Positions 39,356 through 47,147 of a stretch of DNA of 64,000 nucleotides are shown one piece after another. The position numbers and the translations under genes were made by a program. Below the pieces are notes generated by a model. That model did no database searches and was not told where the DNA came from. It saw nothing but the letters and a program-made list of their open reading frames with translations. The DNA is from Caballeronia sp. INDeC2 (lineage in GTDB: Bacteria; Pseudomonadota; Gammaproteobacteria; Burkholderiales; Burkholderiaceae). Location of the stretch: the NCBI RefSeq assembly GCF_023631325.1, contig NZ_JALQDG010000011.1:186001-250000 (forward strand). The letters run 5' to 3'. How positions within the stretch are numbered: the stretch's first letter is position 1; every line of letters starts with the position of its first letter.

Positions 39356-39399
39356 TCTTCGGGTGGTTAGCTCAGCGGTAGAGCACTGCCTTCACACGG
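39356..39399 (+). repeat. Left copy of 44-bp direct repeat (tRNA-Val 5' half)
   Basis: Identical to 40165-40208. It spans five bases upstream of the tRNA, the whole acceptor 5' strand and D arm, and stops inside the 3' side of the anticodon stem. It behaves like an attachment-site core left at the left end of an integrated element. Confidence 0.85.
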
Positions 39400-39434
39400 T
39401 CGGCGGACCTGTGTAGATGAACGTAGAAGCACCA
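39361..39434 (+). pseudogene. Truncated/chimeric tRNA-Val(CAC) copy
   Basis: The first 39 bases equal the functional tRNA-Val at 40170. After that the sequence differs: the anticodon stem no longer pairs and the GTTCGA T loop is gone. The 3' end regains CACCAGAATT at nearly the same spacing (69 versus 70 bases from the start). The T arm has been lost or replaced, so it should not fold or be charged. Confidence 0.8.
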
Positions 39435-39444
39435 GAATTATCAG

Positions 39445-39477
39445 CGGCTTACGCTTCGGCGTAGGCCGTTTTCGTTT
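39445..39477 (+). terminator. Terminator behind the truncated tRNA-Val
   Basis: A 10-bp stem (39445-39454 with 39459-39468, one G-U pair) closed by a TTCG tetraloop and followed by TTTTCGTTT. Confidence 0.85.
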
Positions 39478-39479
39478 CC

Positions 39480-39502
39480 GCTACGGAATCCGTACGGAAA
39501 TC
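39480..39502. repeat. Left tandem 11-bp repeats (degenerate)
   Basis: Two adjacent, slightly altered units of CGTACGGAATC. The 18-mer TACGGAATCCGTACGGAA (39482-39499) recurs exactly at 40019-40036. Repeats at both ends of the atypical segment could be integrase arm-type sites or regulator operators. Confidence 0.7.
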
Positions 39503-39565
39503 TGCACTAATCCGGTGCGTACTCGCGACCGTAGCGCCGCGAGCAGCCCGAATATTAGTGCGCAA

Positions 39566-40000
39566 TCAGCCGCCCTTCGCTTTCGCCTTCGCCTCTATCG
39601 CGGCCAACTCCGCTTCCATCGCGGCCTTAACTTTCGACTTAAGCAGTTCGCGGTGCATGGTGAACGCGTCCTTCAGACAATAGTCCTCCTGCAACTCCTT
39701 CCAAGTCGCCTTCCCCTCCACGTACAGCCAAGAGAGAACCGGGTGTTGACCTTCGGGATCGTCCGGCAGGTCCACCTTCGACCGGAACCGACCGGGCACG
39801 TTGAGTTTCGGAACGTTGAACCCGAAGTTGAACTTGCGAATCTCGAACATCAAGAGGTCGAGAACTTCGCGCGGCTGGAACGCGCCGCAAACGTCCCGCA
39901 CGTACCCTACGAAGAGTCCGGCCCGTAGGCGCACGAAATACGGTTCCCTACGCGGCTCTAAACGTTCACGGGCGGTCTTTGTTCCAATCAGGTTAGTCAT
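39566..40000 (-). CDS. ORF with integrase-like N-terminus, inside tRNA-Val-flanked segment
   Basis: A 144-residue frame from ATG 40000 with GAGGAA 5 bases upstream. Residues ~8-33 (TARERLEPRREPYFVRL followed by RAGLFVGY) resemble the N-terminal arm-binding start of a family of phage/island tyrosine integrases. The catalytic core (R..H-x-x-R..Y) is absent. The remainder, with VPGRFRSKVDLPDDPEG, SWLYVEGKATWKEL and a C-terminal Ala/Lys/Glu helix, is not recognised. It may be an integrase remnant fused by deletion to another element gene, or a small regulator. Base composition is less GC-rich than the neighbours, fitting transferred DNA. Confidence 0.55.
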   Translation of the reverse strand: MTNLIGTKTARERLEPRREPYFVRLRAGLFVGYVRDVCGAFQPREVLDLLMFEIRKFNFGFNVPKLNVPGRFRSKVDLPDDPEGQHPVLSWLYVEGKATWKELQEDYCLKDAFTMHRELLKSKVKAAMEAELAAIEAKAKAKGG

Positions 40001-40016
40001 CTTCGTTCCTCGGTTG

Positions 40017-40038
40017 CGTACGGAATCCGTACGGAATC
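40017..40038. repeat. Right tandem 11-bp repeats
   Basis: Two perfect adjacent copies of CGTACGGAATC directly upstream of the ribosome site of the minus-strand ORF. A degenerate copy of the pair lies at the other end of the segment (39480-39502). Confidence 0.75.
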
Positions 40039-40129
40039 GGGAGCTTAACCTAAAAGGGTCAGACTGAAAGGTTTATGAAAGTACTCTCAGGCCGCTCGCT
40101 ATCGACTTCACCGCAATCGTGCGAGGGTA

Positions 40130-40158
40130 TTGGCAAGGCGCGCAATATGCTTTATACT
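40130..40158 (+). promoter_or_regulatory. Strong promoter of the intact tRNA-Val
   Basis: TTGGCA (40130-40135), a 17-base spacer and TATACT (40153-40158), about 12 bases before the mature tRNA. It lies outside the repeat, so it was brought by the inserted segment if the insertion reading is right. Confidence 0.8.
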
Positions 40159-40164
40159 TTGCCT

Positions 40165-40208
40165 TCTTCGGGTGGTTAGCTCAGCGGTAGAGCACTGCCT
40201 TCACACGG
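40165..40208 (+). repeat. Right copy of 44-bp direct repeat (tRNA-Val 5' half)
   Basis: Identical to 39356-39399; here it continues into a complete tRNA-Val gene. Confidence 0.85.
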
Positions 40209-40244
40209 CAGGGGTCACTGGTTCGATCCCAGTACTACCCACCA
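40170..40244 (+). tRNA. tRNA-Val(CAC)
   Basis: A complete 75-nt cloverleaf with acceptor GGGTGGT/ACTACCC, D arm GCTCAGCGGTAGAGC, anticodon loop TTCACAC (anticodon CAC), T arm with GGTTCGATCC and encoded CCA. Confidence 0.95.
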
Positions 40245-40281
40245 GAATTCTGGTGTTGGTAAAGACAAGCACCGAAGATAA

Positions 40282-40313
40282 AAAGGCCCAAGTCTCACGA
40301 CTTGGGCCTTTTT
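40282..40313. terminator. Bidirectional terminator after tRNA-Val
   Basis: A perfect 13-bp stem (40282-40294 with 40299-40311) with loop TCAC. A T run follows on the plus strand and an A run precedes it, so it can also end the convergent DUF2214-type gene. Confidence 0.9.
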
Positions 40314-40335
40314 CATTTTGCGTCACCTGATGCGG

Positions 40336-40809
40336 CTACGATGCCCACACGCCCCGCGCCATCCCGCTCGCGGCAATCACCATCACCATCACGAGTGCGG
40401 CTTCGAGATCGCTCATCCACGCAAAACGCCGCGCACGCGTCAGATCGATCGGACCGCCCTGCGCGAGCGCGATGCGCCAGCGAATCAGCGCAAGCATCGG
40501 CGAAACTTCGATCAGCAGAATCACGACGAGCGCCGTCATCTTCAAATGAAAAAGCGGCTCGTGCAGATAGTAAGCGCCCCCTTTCTCGAATCCGCCGAAC
40601 GCGCGCGTCACGCCCGTCACGATCAGCACGATCGCGGTGACGCCCCACACCGAGTCCGAACGGAACACGTCGCGCAGGCGCAGTTCGTTCGCCTGAATCG
40701 ACTCGGCGGCATCGAGACGCCGCAGAGCGCGGGCGCGCGCGAGTACCGAGCCGAGCGCGAACCCGAAAGCAAGAAGATGAATGGCGGCCAGCAACCAACG
40801 TATCAGCAT
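40336..40809 (-). CDS. DUF2214-type membrane protein
   Basis: A 157-residue protein with four predicted membrane helices (about residues 4-22, 45-65, 83-100 and 132-150) and charged loops (RARALRRLD, HEPLFHLK). The build is that of DUF2214 family members; function unknown. ATG 40809 has a strong GGGAGGAAGGG upstream; the longer frame to 40896 has no support. A 64-base gap separates it from the next membrane gene, on the same strand. Confidence 0.75.
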   Translation of the reverse strand: MLIRWLLAAIHLLAFGFALGSVLARARALRRLDAAESIQANELRLRDVFRSDSVWGVTAIVLIVTGVTRAFGGFEKGGAYYLHEPLFHLKMTALVVILLIEVSPMLALIRWRIALAQGGPIDLTRARRFAWMSDLEAALVMVMVIAASGMARGVWAS

Positions 40810-40873
40810 CCCTTCCTCCCTGAAAAGACAGGAACGACGTGTACGGCAATGTCGGCTTACGAAGTCGAACGAT

Positions 40874-41734
40874 TCAGACCTGACGCAGTGTGGCATCGAG
40901 GGCCCGCGCCGCGTTGCGATCGCTCTCGCTGGCGAGCGGCGCGCGGAACACGGTGGTGCGATTGTGCCCGGCCGCGGCGGGCGAGTCCCACAGCAATTCG
41001 ACTTTCGGCCGACGTGCGAACACGCCGCGCCGCGCTTCGCCGCTTGCGCGGATCGACGGGCCGGCGGGCTCGGTGGCCGGCGTGAGCATCGTCGTGGAGG
41101 GCGATACGTCCGGCGACGGCACCGGCCATTTCACCGACAGTTCCCGCGCATCGTACTGGCCGAGCTTGCGGCTCTCCGCCCAGACGACCGCGAGCCGCGT
41201 AACGGGATCGAGGGAAATCGCATAGCGGCCGATCGCGAAGCGCCGCGCCGCGATGTTCGTGCGCCAGAGCGCGCGCGGCCGGCAAATCCACATGACGACC
41301 GCATAGAGCGCCGGGCCGACGACGAGCCAGCCGTTGGTCTCGGCGAGCGCTTGCGTGAAGCGCCGCCATCCGGAACTCCAGACGAACGCGCCGACGGAAA
41401 ACATCGCGAAGCCGAAAGCCAGCAGCGCGATGAAGCGCAATGCCTGCCGCAGCCATTGCGGCAGCGGATGCAGCGGACGCTCCGTGCGCGCCTTTGCACC
41501 CGGCAGCACGATCAGGAGAAAGATCAGGACGAGGTTCACGCATGCCCACGGCGACGACGTCATCGCGCGCAGCGAGGACAGATAGCCCATCTGCGACATC
41601 GAGAACGCCCAACGCGCCGCGAGCACCAGTCCGATCGCGCGCAACGCGAACACGGTGCCGGCGCCCGGTGCCGGGCTCGCGCTGATTTGCTTGGGTCTCG
41701 CCAAAAGAAACACTCCTGTCCACGAACGATGCAT
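40874..41734 (-). CDS. Membrane protein of unknown function
   Basis: A 286-residue protein with four hydrophobic segments (about residues 28-45, 63-80, 98-118 and 136-150) followed by a roughly 130-residue soluble C-terminal part containing RRFAIGRYAISLDPVTRLAVVW. No family was recognised. The ATG at 41734 was preferred (GGAG 5 bases upstream) because the upstream ATG at 41764 lies inside the predicted -10 box and so cannot be in the transcript. Confidence 0.6.
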   Translation of the reverse strand: MHRSWTGVFLLARPKQISASPAPGAGTVFALRAIGLVLAARWAFSMSQMGYLSSLRAMTSSPWACVNLVLIFLLIVLPGAKARTERPLHPLPQWLRQALRFIALLAFGFAMFSVGAFVWSSGWRRFTQALAETNGWLVVGPALYAVVMWICRPRALWRTNIAARRFAIGRYAISLDPVTRLAVVWAESRKLGQYDARELSVKWPVPSPDVSPSTTMLTPATEPAGPSIRASGEARRGVFARRPKVELLWDSPAAAGHNRTTVFRAPLASESDRNAARALDATLRQV

Positions 41735-41762
41735 GCCGCTCCGCGCATCGCGAAGCCCGGCC

Positions 41763-41790
41763 ATTATAGGGAGATTACGGATGTCGTCAG
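41763..41790 (-). promoter_or_regulatory. Predicted promoter of the unknown membrane gene
   Basis: Minus-strand TATAAT (41763-41768), a 16-base spacer and CTGACG (41785-41790). Confidence 0.6.
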
Positions 41791-41850
41791 AGGTTTGACA
41801 ACCGGAACGCGGTCTGGCGCGCGAAAGGCCGACCCAAGTGTGCTATTACG

Positions 41851-41888
41851 ACAACGCCCCGCGTGCCTTGAGGCACGCGGGGCGTTGT
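41851..41888. terminator. Long perfect hairpin after the glycosyltransferase gene
   Basis: A perfect 17-bp stem (41851-41867 with 41872-41888) closed by TTGA, 38 bases after the glycosyltransferase stop. T content beside the stem is modest on both strands. Confidence 0.75.
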
Positions 41889-41925
41889 TTCGTTGCCGAT
41901 GCCGCGCGAAGCGGCAAGGCTTGGC

Positions 41926-42990
41926 TCAGCTCGCGTTGACTTCGCGCAGAACGGTGCGGCGCTTCTGGCGCAGCAGTTCTTCGTACACGTTCACGTAGTT
42001 CTGCGCCATCACCTTCGACGAGAAACGCGCTTCGAATGCGCCGCGGACCTTCTCGCGCGACAGCGTGTCGAGCCGCTTCACGGCGGCGATCGCCGAGAGT
42101 TCGTCTTCCACGACGAAGCCCGACACCCCGTTTTCGATCACTTCCGGCACCGAGCCGCGGTTGAACGCGATCACCGGCGTGCCGCAGGCCATCGCTTCGA
42201 TCATCACGAGGCCGAAGGGCTCCGGCCAGTCGATCGGGAACAGCAGCGCGTGCGCGTTGCCGAGGAACTCCGTCTTTTCGGCTTCGCTGATTTCACCGAT
42301 GTACTCGACGTGCGGCAGCGCGAAGAGCGGCTTGATCTCTTCTTCGTAATACGCGCGGTCGGCCTTGTCGAGCTTCGCGGCGATCTTGATTTTCATGCCC
42401 GCGGCCTGCGCGATACGGATTGCGCGATCGACGCGCTTTTCCGGCGAGATGCGGCCGAGGAATGCGAGATAGCCGGGCTTCACGTTCGGAATCGGCTTCA
42501 GCAGGTTTTCCGGCAGCCCGTGATACACCGTCGACAGCCAATGCGCCTGCGGCAGCGGCTGACGCTGGTTGTCCGAAATGGAGATGACCGGCACGTCGTT
42601 GAACGTGTTGAAGATCGGCTGCAGTTCGGGCAGGTCGAGGCGGCCGTGCATCGTCGTCAGGAACGGCACCGGCTGGCGCGCGAACAGCGAGAACGGGTAA
42701 TAGTCGATGTGGAAGTGCAGCACGTCGAACTCATCGGCGCGGCGGCGGACTTCTTCCAGCAGAAGCATGTGCGGCGCCATCGTGTCGCGGATGGTCGGGT
42801 CGAGGCGCAGCGCCTGCGGCCAGAATGCTTTGAGCTTCGCGGACGTTTGCGAATCACCGCTCGCGAAGAGCGTGACATCGTGTCCAGCATCCACGAGTGC
42901 CTCGGTCAGATAAGACACCACGCGTTCCGTGCCGCCATACAGCTTCGGCGGAACAGCTTCGTGGAGGGGCGCGATTTGAGCGATTCGCAT
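41926..42990 (-). CDS. Glycosyltransferase family 4 protein
   Basis: A 354-residue GT-B fold enzyme that moves a sugar from a nucleotide sugar to an acceptor. The N-terminal half has IAPLHEAVPPKLYGGTERVV and LHFHIDYYPFSLFAR; the C-terminal Glycos_transf_1 domain has LAFLGRISPEKRVDRAIR, EYIGEISEAEKTEFLGNA and the donor-site E-x7-E region WPEPFGLVMIEAMACGTPVI. ATG 42990 has TAGGAG 9 bases upstream. Donor and acceptor are unknown; the nearby ABC exporter and trehalose genes suggest an envelope or stress-glycan role, but there is no direct evidence. Confidence 0.85.
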   Translation of the reverse strand: MRIAQIAPLHEAVPPKLYGGTERVVSYLTEALVDAGHDVTLFASGDSQTSAKLKAFWPQALRLDPTIRDTMAPHMLLLEEVRRRADEFDVLHFHIDYYPFSLFARQPVPFLTTMHGRLDLPELQPIFNTFNDVPVISISDNQRQPLPQAHWLSTVYHGLPENLLKPIPNVKPGYLAFLGRISPEKRVDRAIRIAQAAGMKIKIAAKLDKADRAYYEEEIKPLFALPHVEYIGEISEAEKTEFLGNAHALLFPIDWPEPFGLVMIEAMACGTPVIAFNRGSVPEVIENGVSGFVVEDELSAIAAVKRLDTLSREKVRGAFEARFSSKVMAQNYVNVYEELLRQKRRTVLREVNAS

Positions 42991-43813
42991 GTCGTGAAAC
43001 TCCTAATGAAAGATCAGGCAAGTACTGCTGTCGTGTTGACGTTTGGAAGCGAATCGCTCGGCTCGGGCGAAGCTTTCCGCGGCGCGGTGGCCGCGGCGCA
43101 ATGGCTGATGCTCGAGTAAAAAAGCGGGGTCGCTGATCACAAGGTTCCTGGCGCAGGCGTTCGGACAAAGCAAATGCAGTTCCATATCTCAAAAAAATCG
43201 CCGCGCGCCAGCAATTAACGCGCGTCTGCCGCGGCGGTTGACGGGAACTTGCAAAAACCTGTCGACGACCTAAGGGCAAACCCGGATCGGATTATGGAGC
43301 TTTTTACAGAGTCGCGCCGGCAGTCATTTCAACTTATTTACGTTGTTACACGGGGGATACATTTTGCAAACCCCTGTTTATTAAGGTTGTTCTACATTGG
43401 AGCACGGGCTTGAATGCTGCCCGGGCGATGTGCGCACGTCAAAGCGCCACGTCGCCGACTTTCGCCAGCCTGATCACCGGCTTACTATCTGGCGCGGCAC
43501 GTGCTGTTCGATCGCTGCCGCAACGCAATAAGTGATTCGCCGCACCGCCCGGCGACCGTTTCATCGCAAAAAGCTGCGCAATGTGCTTACAATGCGCGCC
43601 CATGCCGTCAGCCGCGCGCCCGGTGGCTCCAACTGCCTGGCGCGAGACCGATTTTCGCCGCGGGCGATGTTCGGATGGCCACATAGGCCGAACGTCATAT
43701 GCCCGAAGACGCGTTGCCCTCCGCGATACTGGCTACAATTCGTGATGGAGACGGCGCAGCGTCGCCTCGCTTGACGTCAGTCGCGCCGGATCGGGCGACG
43801 CATCGCATGCCGG
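42991..43813. other. Gene-poor gap of about 820 bp
   Basis: No frame here has both a ribosome site and protein-like character. The middle (about 43280-43410) is distinctly AT-richer than the surroundings. The gap holds one clear minus-strand terminator (43191-43236), a minus-strand promoter-like TTGAAA-17-CTGTAA around 43300-43330, and a plus-strand TACAAT (43734-43739) that could be part of the ABC gene promoter. Confidence 0.5.
43191..43236 (-). terminator. Orphan terminator upstream of the glycosyltransferase gene
   Basis: On the minus strand, outer stem CGCCGCG/CGCGGCG (43199-43205 with 43230-43236) plus a few inner pairs is followed by a seven-T run. It lies 200 bases before the glycosyltransferase ATG with no gene before it, so it either ends a short untranslated RNA or acts as a leader attenuator. 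Confidence 0.7.
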
Positions 43814-45715
43814 TTGCCGCAGACGACACCGCGCGTGGCACTGCCCGAAGGCGCAACATACGCTCAACCGCTCTACGACCAAAAAAGACCATTGGACCAA
43901 CTCACCGTCTCCCAGCGTAACGCGCACAACGCGAAGCTCGCGAGCTATGCGCATCGGCCGCTCGCGTTCCTGTTGCGCTACATCCGCCGGCACCCCGTCG
44001 CGCATGCCATCGTGCTCTTCAGCGTCTTCGCCGCGGTCGGCTGCGCCCTCGCCTCGCAGTACGCGATCAAGCATCTGATCGATGTGCTCGGGCAAGGTCG
44101 CGGGCATCCCGGGCCGCTCTGGGGCGCGTTCATGATCCTCGTCGGGCTGATCGCCGCCGACAACCTGCTGTGGCGGGTCGGCGGCTGGGTCGGCGCGCAC
44201 GTGTTCGTGATCGTCACCGGCGACTTGCGCAAGGATCTCTTCTCGTATCTGTCCGGCCACTCGCCGACGTACTTCTCCGAGAAGCAGCCCGGCATGCTCG
44301 CGAGCCGGATCACGGCGACATCGAACGCGATCTACACCTCCGAAAACGTGATGGCATGGAACGTCCTGCCGCCGTGCATCGCGGTGCTGGGCGCGATCGT
44401 GATGATCGTCTCCGTCAATCCGCTGATGGCCGGCGGCCTGATGTCGGCGTCGGTGATTCTCGCGCTGATCCTCTACCGGCTTGCGAAGCGCGGTTCGGCG
44501 CGGCATCACAGCTTCGCGTCGAAGGCGGCATCGGTCGATGGCGAGCTCGTCGACGTGATCGGCAACATGGCGCTCGTGCGTGCGTTCGGCATGACGTTCC
44601 GCGAGCAGAAGCGCTTCGGCTCGACGGTGAAGGCCGAAATGGTCGCGCGCCAGCAGAGCCTGTTGTACCTCGAAAAACTGCGCCTGTTCCACGCGGTCGT
44701 GACGGCGATTCTCTCCGCCGGCCTGCTCGGCTGGGCGCTGTGGCTGTGGTCGCAGGGCCGCGCGACTTCTGGCGATATCGTGCTCGTCAGCTCGCTCGGC
44801 TTCACGATTCTGCATGGCACGCGCGATCTGGCGGTCGCCCTCGTCGATGTCACCCAGCACGTCGCACGTCTCGCCGAAGCCGTCCAGACGCTGCTCGAAC
44901 CGCACGGCATGCCGGACCGGTCGGACGCGACCGAGCTCGTGCCGCAAGGCGGGCGCGTCGATTTCGACGGCGTCACGTTCGCCTATCCGCGCCGCCGCCC
45001 GATTCTCGACAACTTCCATCTGCATATCGAGCCGGGCCAGCGCGTCGGGCTGATCGGCAAATCCGGCGCGGGAAAGTCGACCGTGCTCGCGTTGCTGCAG
45101 CGCTTTTACGAGACGCAGAAAGGCAGCATCAAGATCGACGGCCAGGATATCGGCGCGATCACCCAGGACAGTCTGCGCCACGCCATCGCGCTCGTGCCGC
45201 AGGATATTTCGCTGTTCCACCGCACCGTGTTCGAGAACATCGCTTACGGCCGTCCGGACGCGAGCCGCGAGGACGTGCTCGCCGCCGCGCGCGAGGCGCG
45301 CTGCACGGACTTCATCGAAGCGATGCCGGAAGGTTTCGACACGATCGTCGGCGACCGGGGCGTGAAGCTGTCGGGCGGGCAGCGGCAGCGCATCGCGATC
45401 GCGCGCGCGATTCTGAAAAACGCGCCGATTCTCCTGCTCGACGAAGCGACCTCCGCACTGGACAGCGCATCGGAAGAAGCGATTCAGCAGGCGCTCGACC
45501 GTCTGATGGTCGGCCGCACGGTGATCGCGATTGCCCACCGCCTGTCGACGCTGCAGAACTTCGATCGCATCATCGTGATGAGCGCGGGCAAGGTCATCGA
45601 CGACGGCTCGCCGCAGGAATTGCGCGAGCGCCCGGGGCTGTACCGCGAGTTGCTGGCGAAGCAGCACGGCAAGGTGCCGTCGATCGTCGCGACGCCGCAC
45701 AAGCAGCCCGCTTGA
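43814..45715 (+). CDS. ABC exporter, fused permease-ATPase (MsbA-like)
   Basis: A 633-residue half-transporter. Six membrane helices span about residues 45-330 (for example AHAIVLFSVFAAVGCALAS), then the ATPase has Walker A GKSGAGKS, Q-loop LVPQDISLF, signature LSGGQRQRIAIARAI, Walker B ILLLDEATSALD and H-loop AIAHRLSTL. As a homodimer it would export a lipid, glycan or drug; the substrate is unknown. The start is unclear: TTG 43814 or GTG 43835 (626 residues), neither with a ribosome site. It converges on otsA with a shared terminator. Confidence 0.88.
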   Translation: MPQTTPRVALPEGATYAQPLYDQKRPLDQLTVSQRNAHNAKLASYAHRPLAFLLRYIRRHPVAHAIVLFSVFAAVGCALASQYAIKHLIDVLGQGRGHPGPLWGAFMILVGLIAADNLLWRVGGWVGAHVFVIVTGDLRKDLFSYLSGHSPTYFSEKQPGMLASRITATSNAIYTSENVMAWNVLPPCIAVLGAIVMIVSVNPLMAGGLMSASVILALILYRLAKRGSARHHSFASKAASVDGELVDVIGNMALVRAFGMTFREQKRFGSTVKAEMVARQQSLLYLEKLRLFHAVVTAILSAGLLGWALWLWSQGRATSGDIVLVSSLGFTILHGTRDLAVALVDVTQHVARLAEAVQTLLEPHGMPDRSDATELVPQGGRVDFDGVTFAYPRRRPILDNFHLHIEPGQRVGLIGKSGAGKSTVLALLQRFYETQKGSIKIDGQDIGAITQDSLRHAIALVPQDISLFHRTVFENIAYGRPDASREDVLAAAREARCTDFIEAMPEGFDTIVGDRGVKLSGGQRQRIAIARAILKNAPILLLDEATSALDSASEEAIQQALDRLMVGRTVIAIAHRLSTLQNFDRIIVMSAGKVIDDGSPQELRERPGLYRELLAKQHGKVPSIVATPHKQPA

Positions 45716-45733
45716 CGCCTGCCAGCCAGCCAG

Positions 45734-45767
45734 AAGGCCGCGTTCCCGCGAGGAAACGCGGCCTTTT
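45734..45767. terminator. Bidirectional terminator between ABC exporter and otsA
   Basis: A 13-bp stem with one bulge (AAGGCCGCGTTCC with GGAAACGCGGCCTT) ending in five T residues on the plus strand, immediately before the otsA stop codon. Confidence 0.85.
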
Positions 45768-47147
45768 TCACGTCTTCAGATCGCGCAGGAAGTTGTCGCG
45801 CCAAACGGAGACGTTGTTGTCGCGAAGCTGCTGCATCATCTCGCCGTAGCGCGCCTTGCGTTCGTCGAGCGGCATCTTGAGCGCGGTGGCGAGCGCATCG
45901 GCCATGCCGTCGACATCGAGCGGATTGACGATGAGCGCAGCCGTCAGCTCGCGTGCCGCGCCCGCGAACTGCGACAGCACCAGCACGCCGGGATCGTCCG
46001 GATCCTGCGCCGAGACATATTCCTTCGCGACGAGATTCATGCCGTCGCGCAACGGCGTGACGAGGCCGACGTGCGCCTCGCGAAACAGCGCCGCGAGCAC
46101 CGGCCGCTCGTACTGCCGATGGATATAGCGGATCGGCGTCCAATCGAGTTCGGCATATCGGCCGTTGATGCGGCCCGATTCCGCTTCAAGCTGAAAGCGC
46201 ATGTCGCGATAGGCATCGACATCGGAACGCGTGGGCGGCGCAATCTGCAGAAAAGACACGTTATTGCGCTGCTGCGGATCGTGCTCGATCAGCCGCTCGA
46301 ACGCGCGAAATCGCTCTACGAGACCCTTCGAGTAATCCAGCCGATCGACGCTCATCACGAGCTTGCGATGATGCAGCGTCGCCTTGACGATCTCGACGTC
46401 ACGCCCGCTTTCGCCGTGCTTCGCGAGCGCGGCGATCTCGTCGGGATACACGCCGATCGGATACGCCGACGCGCGCAGCGTCTGGCCGAACGCGCGGACC
46501 TCGACCGGCTTCGCACCGTCGCGCCGCAGCGTGCCGCCCGCTTCCGTTTCGATGTAATCGCAGAACGCGCGCAGATCCGGCTCCGTCTGGAAGCCGAGCA
46601 GATCGAACGCGCACAGCGCCTCCGCCAGTTCGCGATGGCGCGGCACGCTCAACAGAATCTGCGCCGCCGGAAACGGAATATGCAGGAAGAAGCCGATGCG
46701 ATTCTTCACGCCCAGCGCGCGCAACGCCCGCGCGAACGGAATCAGGTGATAGTCGTGGACCCAGATGACATCGTCGGGCCTGAGTAGCGGCGCGAGCTGT
46801 TCCGCGAGCCAACGGTTCACGCGGCAGTAGCCGTCGTATTCGTGGCGATCGAATTCGATCAGGTCCGGGCGATAGTGAAACGCGGGCCACAACGTCGCGT
46901 TGGAAAAGCCGCGGTAGTACTGATCGTAGTCGCGCCGCACGAGGCCGATCGTCGCGAAGGTCACCGGCCCGTGCTCTTCGAGCTTGATGCCTTCGGGATG
47001 AGCCGCGAGCACGTCGCCGCTCCAGCCGAACCACATGCCGCCGGTTTCCTTCAACGCGTCGTAGACGCCGACCGCGAGACCGCCCGCCGCGGGGCCGCCT
47101 TCGGAAATCGGCGCGACGCGGTTCGAAACGATGATCAGACGGCTCAC
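45768..47147 (-). CDS. otsA: Trehalose-6-phosphate synthase
   Basis: A 459-residue GT20 enzyme joining UDP-glucose and glucose-6-phosphate. It begins [11 protein letters not shown] and has WFGWSGD, the substrate loops [11 protein letters not shown] and GFFLHIPFP, the phosphate-binding [10 protein letters not shown], and the donor site [16 protein letters not shown]. It starts with GTG at 47147, overlapping the otsB stop by four bases, so it is translationally coupled behind otsB. Trehalose protects against osmotic and drying stress. Confidence 0.95.
   Translation of the reverse strand: MSRLIIVSNRVAPISEGGPAAGGLAVGVYDALKETGGMWFGWSGDVLAAHPEGIKLEEHGPVTFATIGLVRRDYDQYYRGFSNATLWPAFHYRPDLIEFDRHEYDGYCRVNRWLAEQLAPLLRPDDVIWVHDYHLIPFARALRALGVKNRIGFFLHIPFPAAQILLSVPRHRELAEALCAFDLLGFQTEPDLRAFCDYIETEAGGTLRRDGAKPVEVRAFGQTLRASAYPIGVYPDEIAALAKHGESGRDVEIVKATLHHRKLVMSVDRLDYSKGLVERFRAFERLIEHDPQQRNNVSFLQIAPPTRSDVDAYRDMRFQLEAESGRINGRYAELDWTPIRYIHRQYERPVLAALFREAHVGLVTPLRDGMNLVAKEYVSAQDPDDPGVLVLSQFAGAARELTAALIVNPLDVDGMADALATALKMPLDERKARYGEMMQQLRDNNVSVWRDNFLRDLKT

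Noticed and set aside
39356-40244. The duplicated tRNA-Val considered as two functional tandem tRNA genes
   Set aside because: The left copy lacks the T arm and a paired anticodon stem, so it cannot be a normal tRNA.
43733-45700. A 655-codon minus-strand frame opposite the ABC exporter
   Set aside because: Its composition (Arg/Asp/His-rich) and exact antisense overlap with a well-supported transporter mark it as a shadow.
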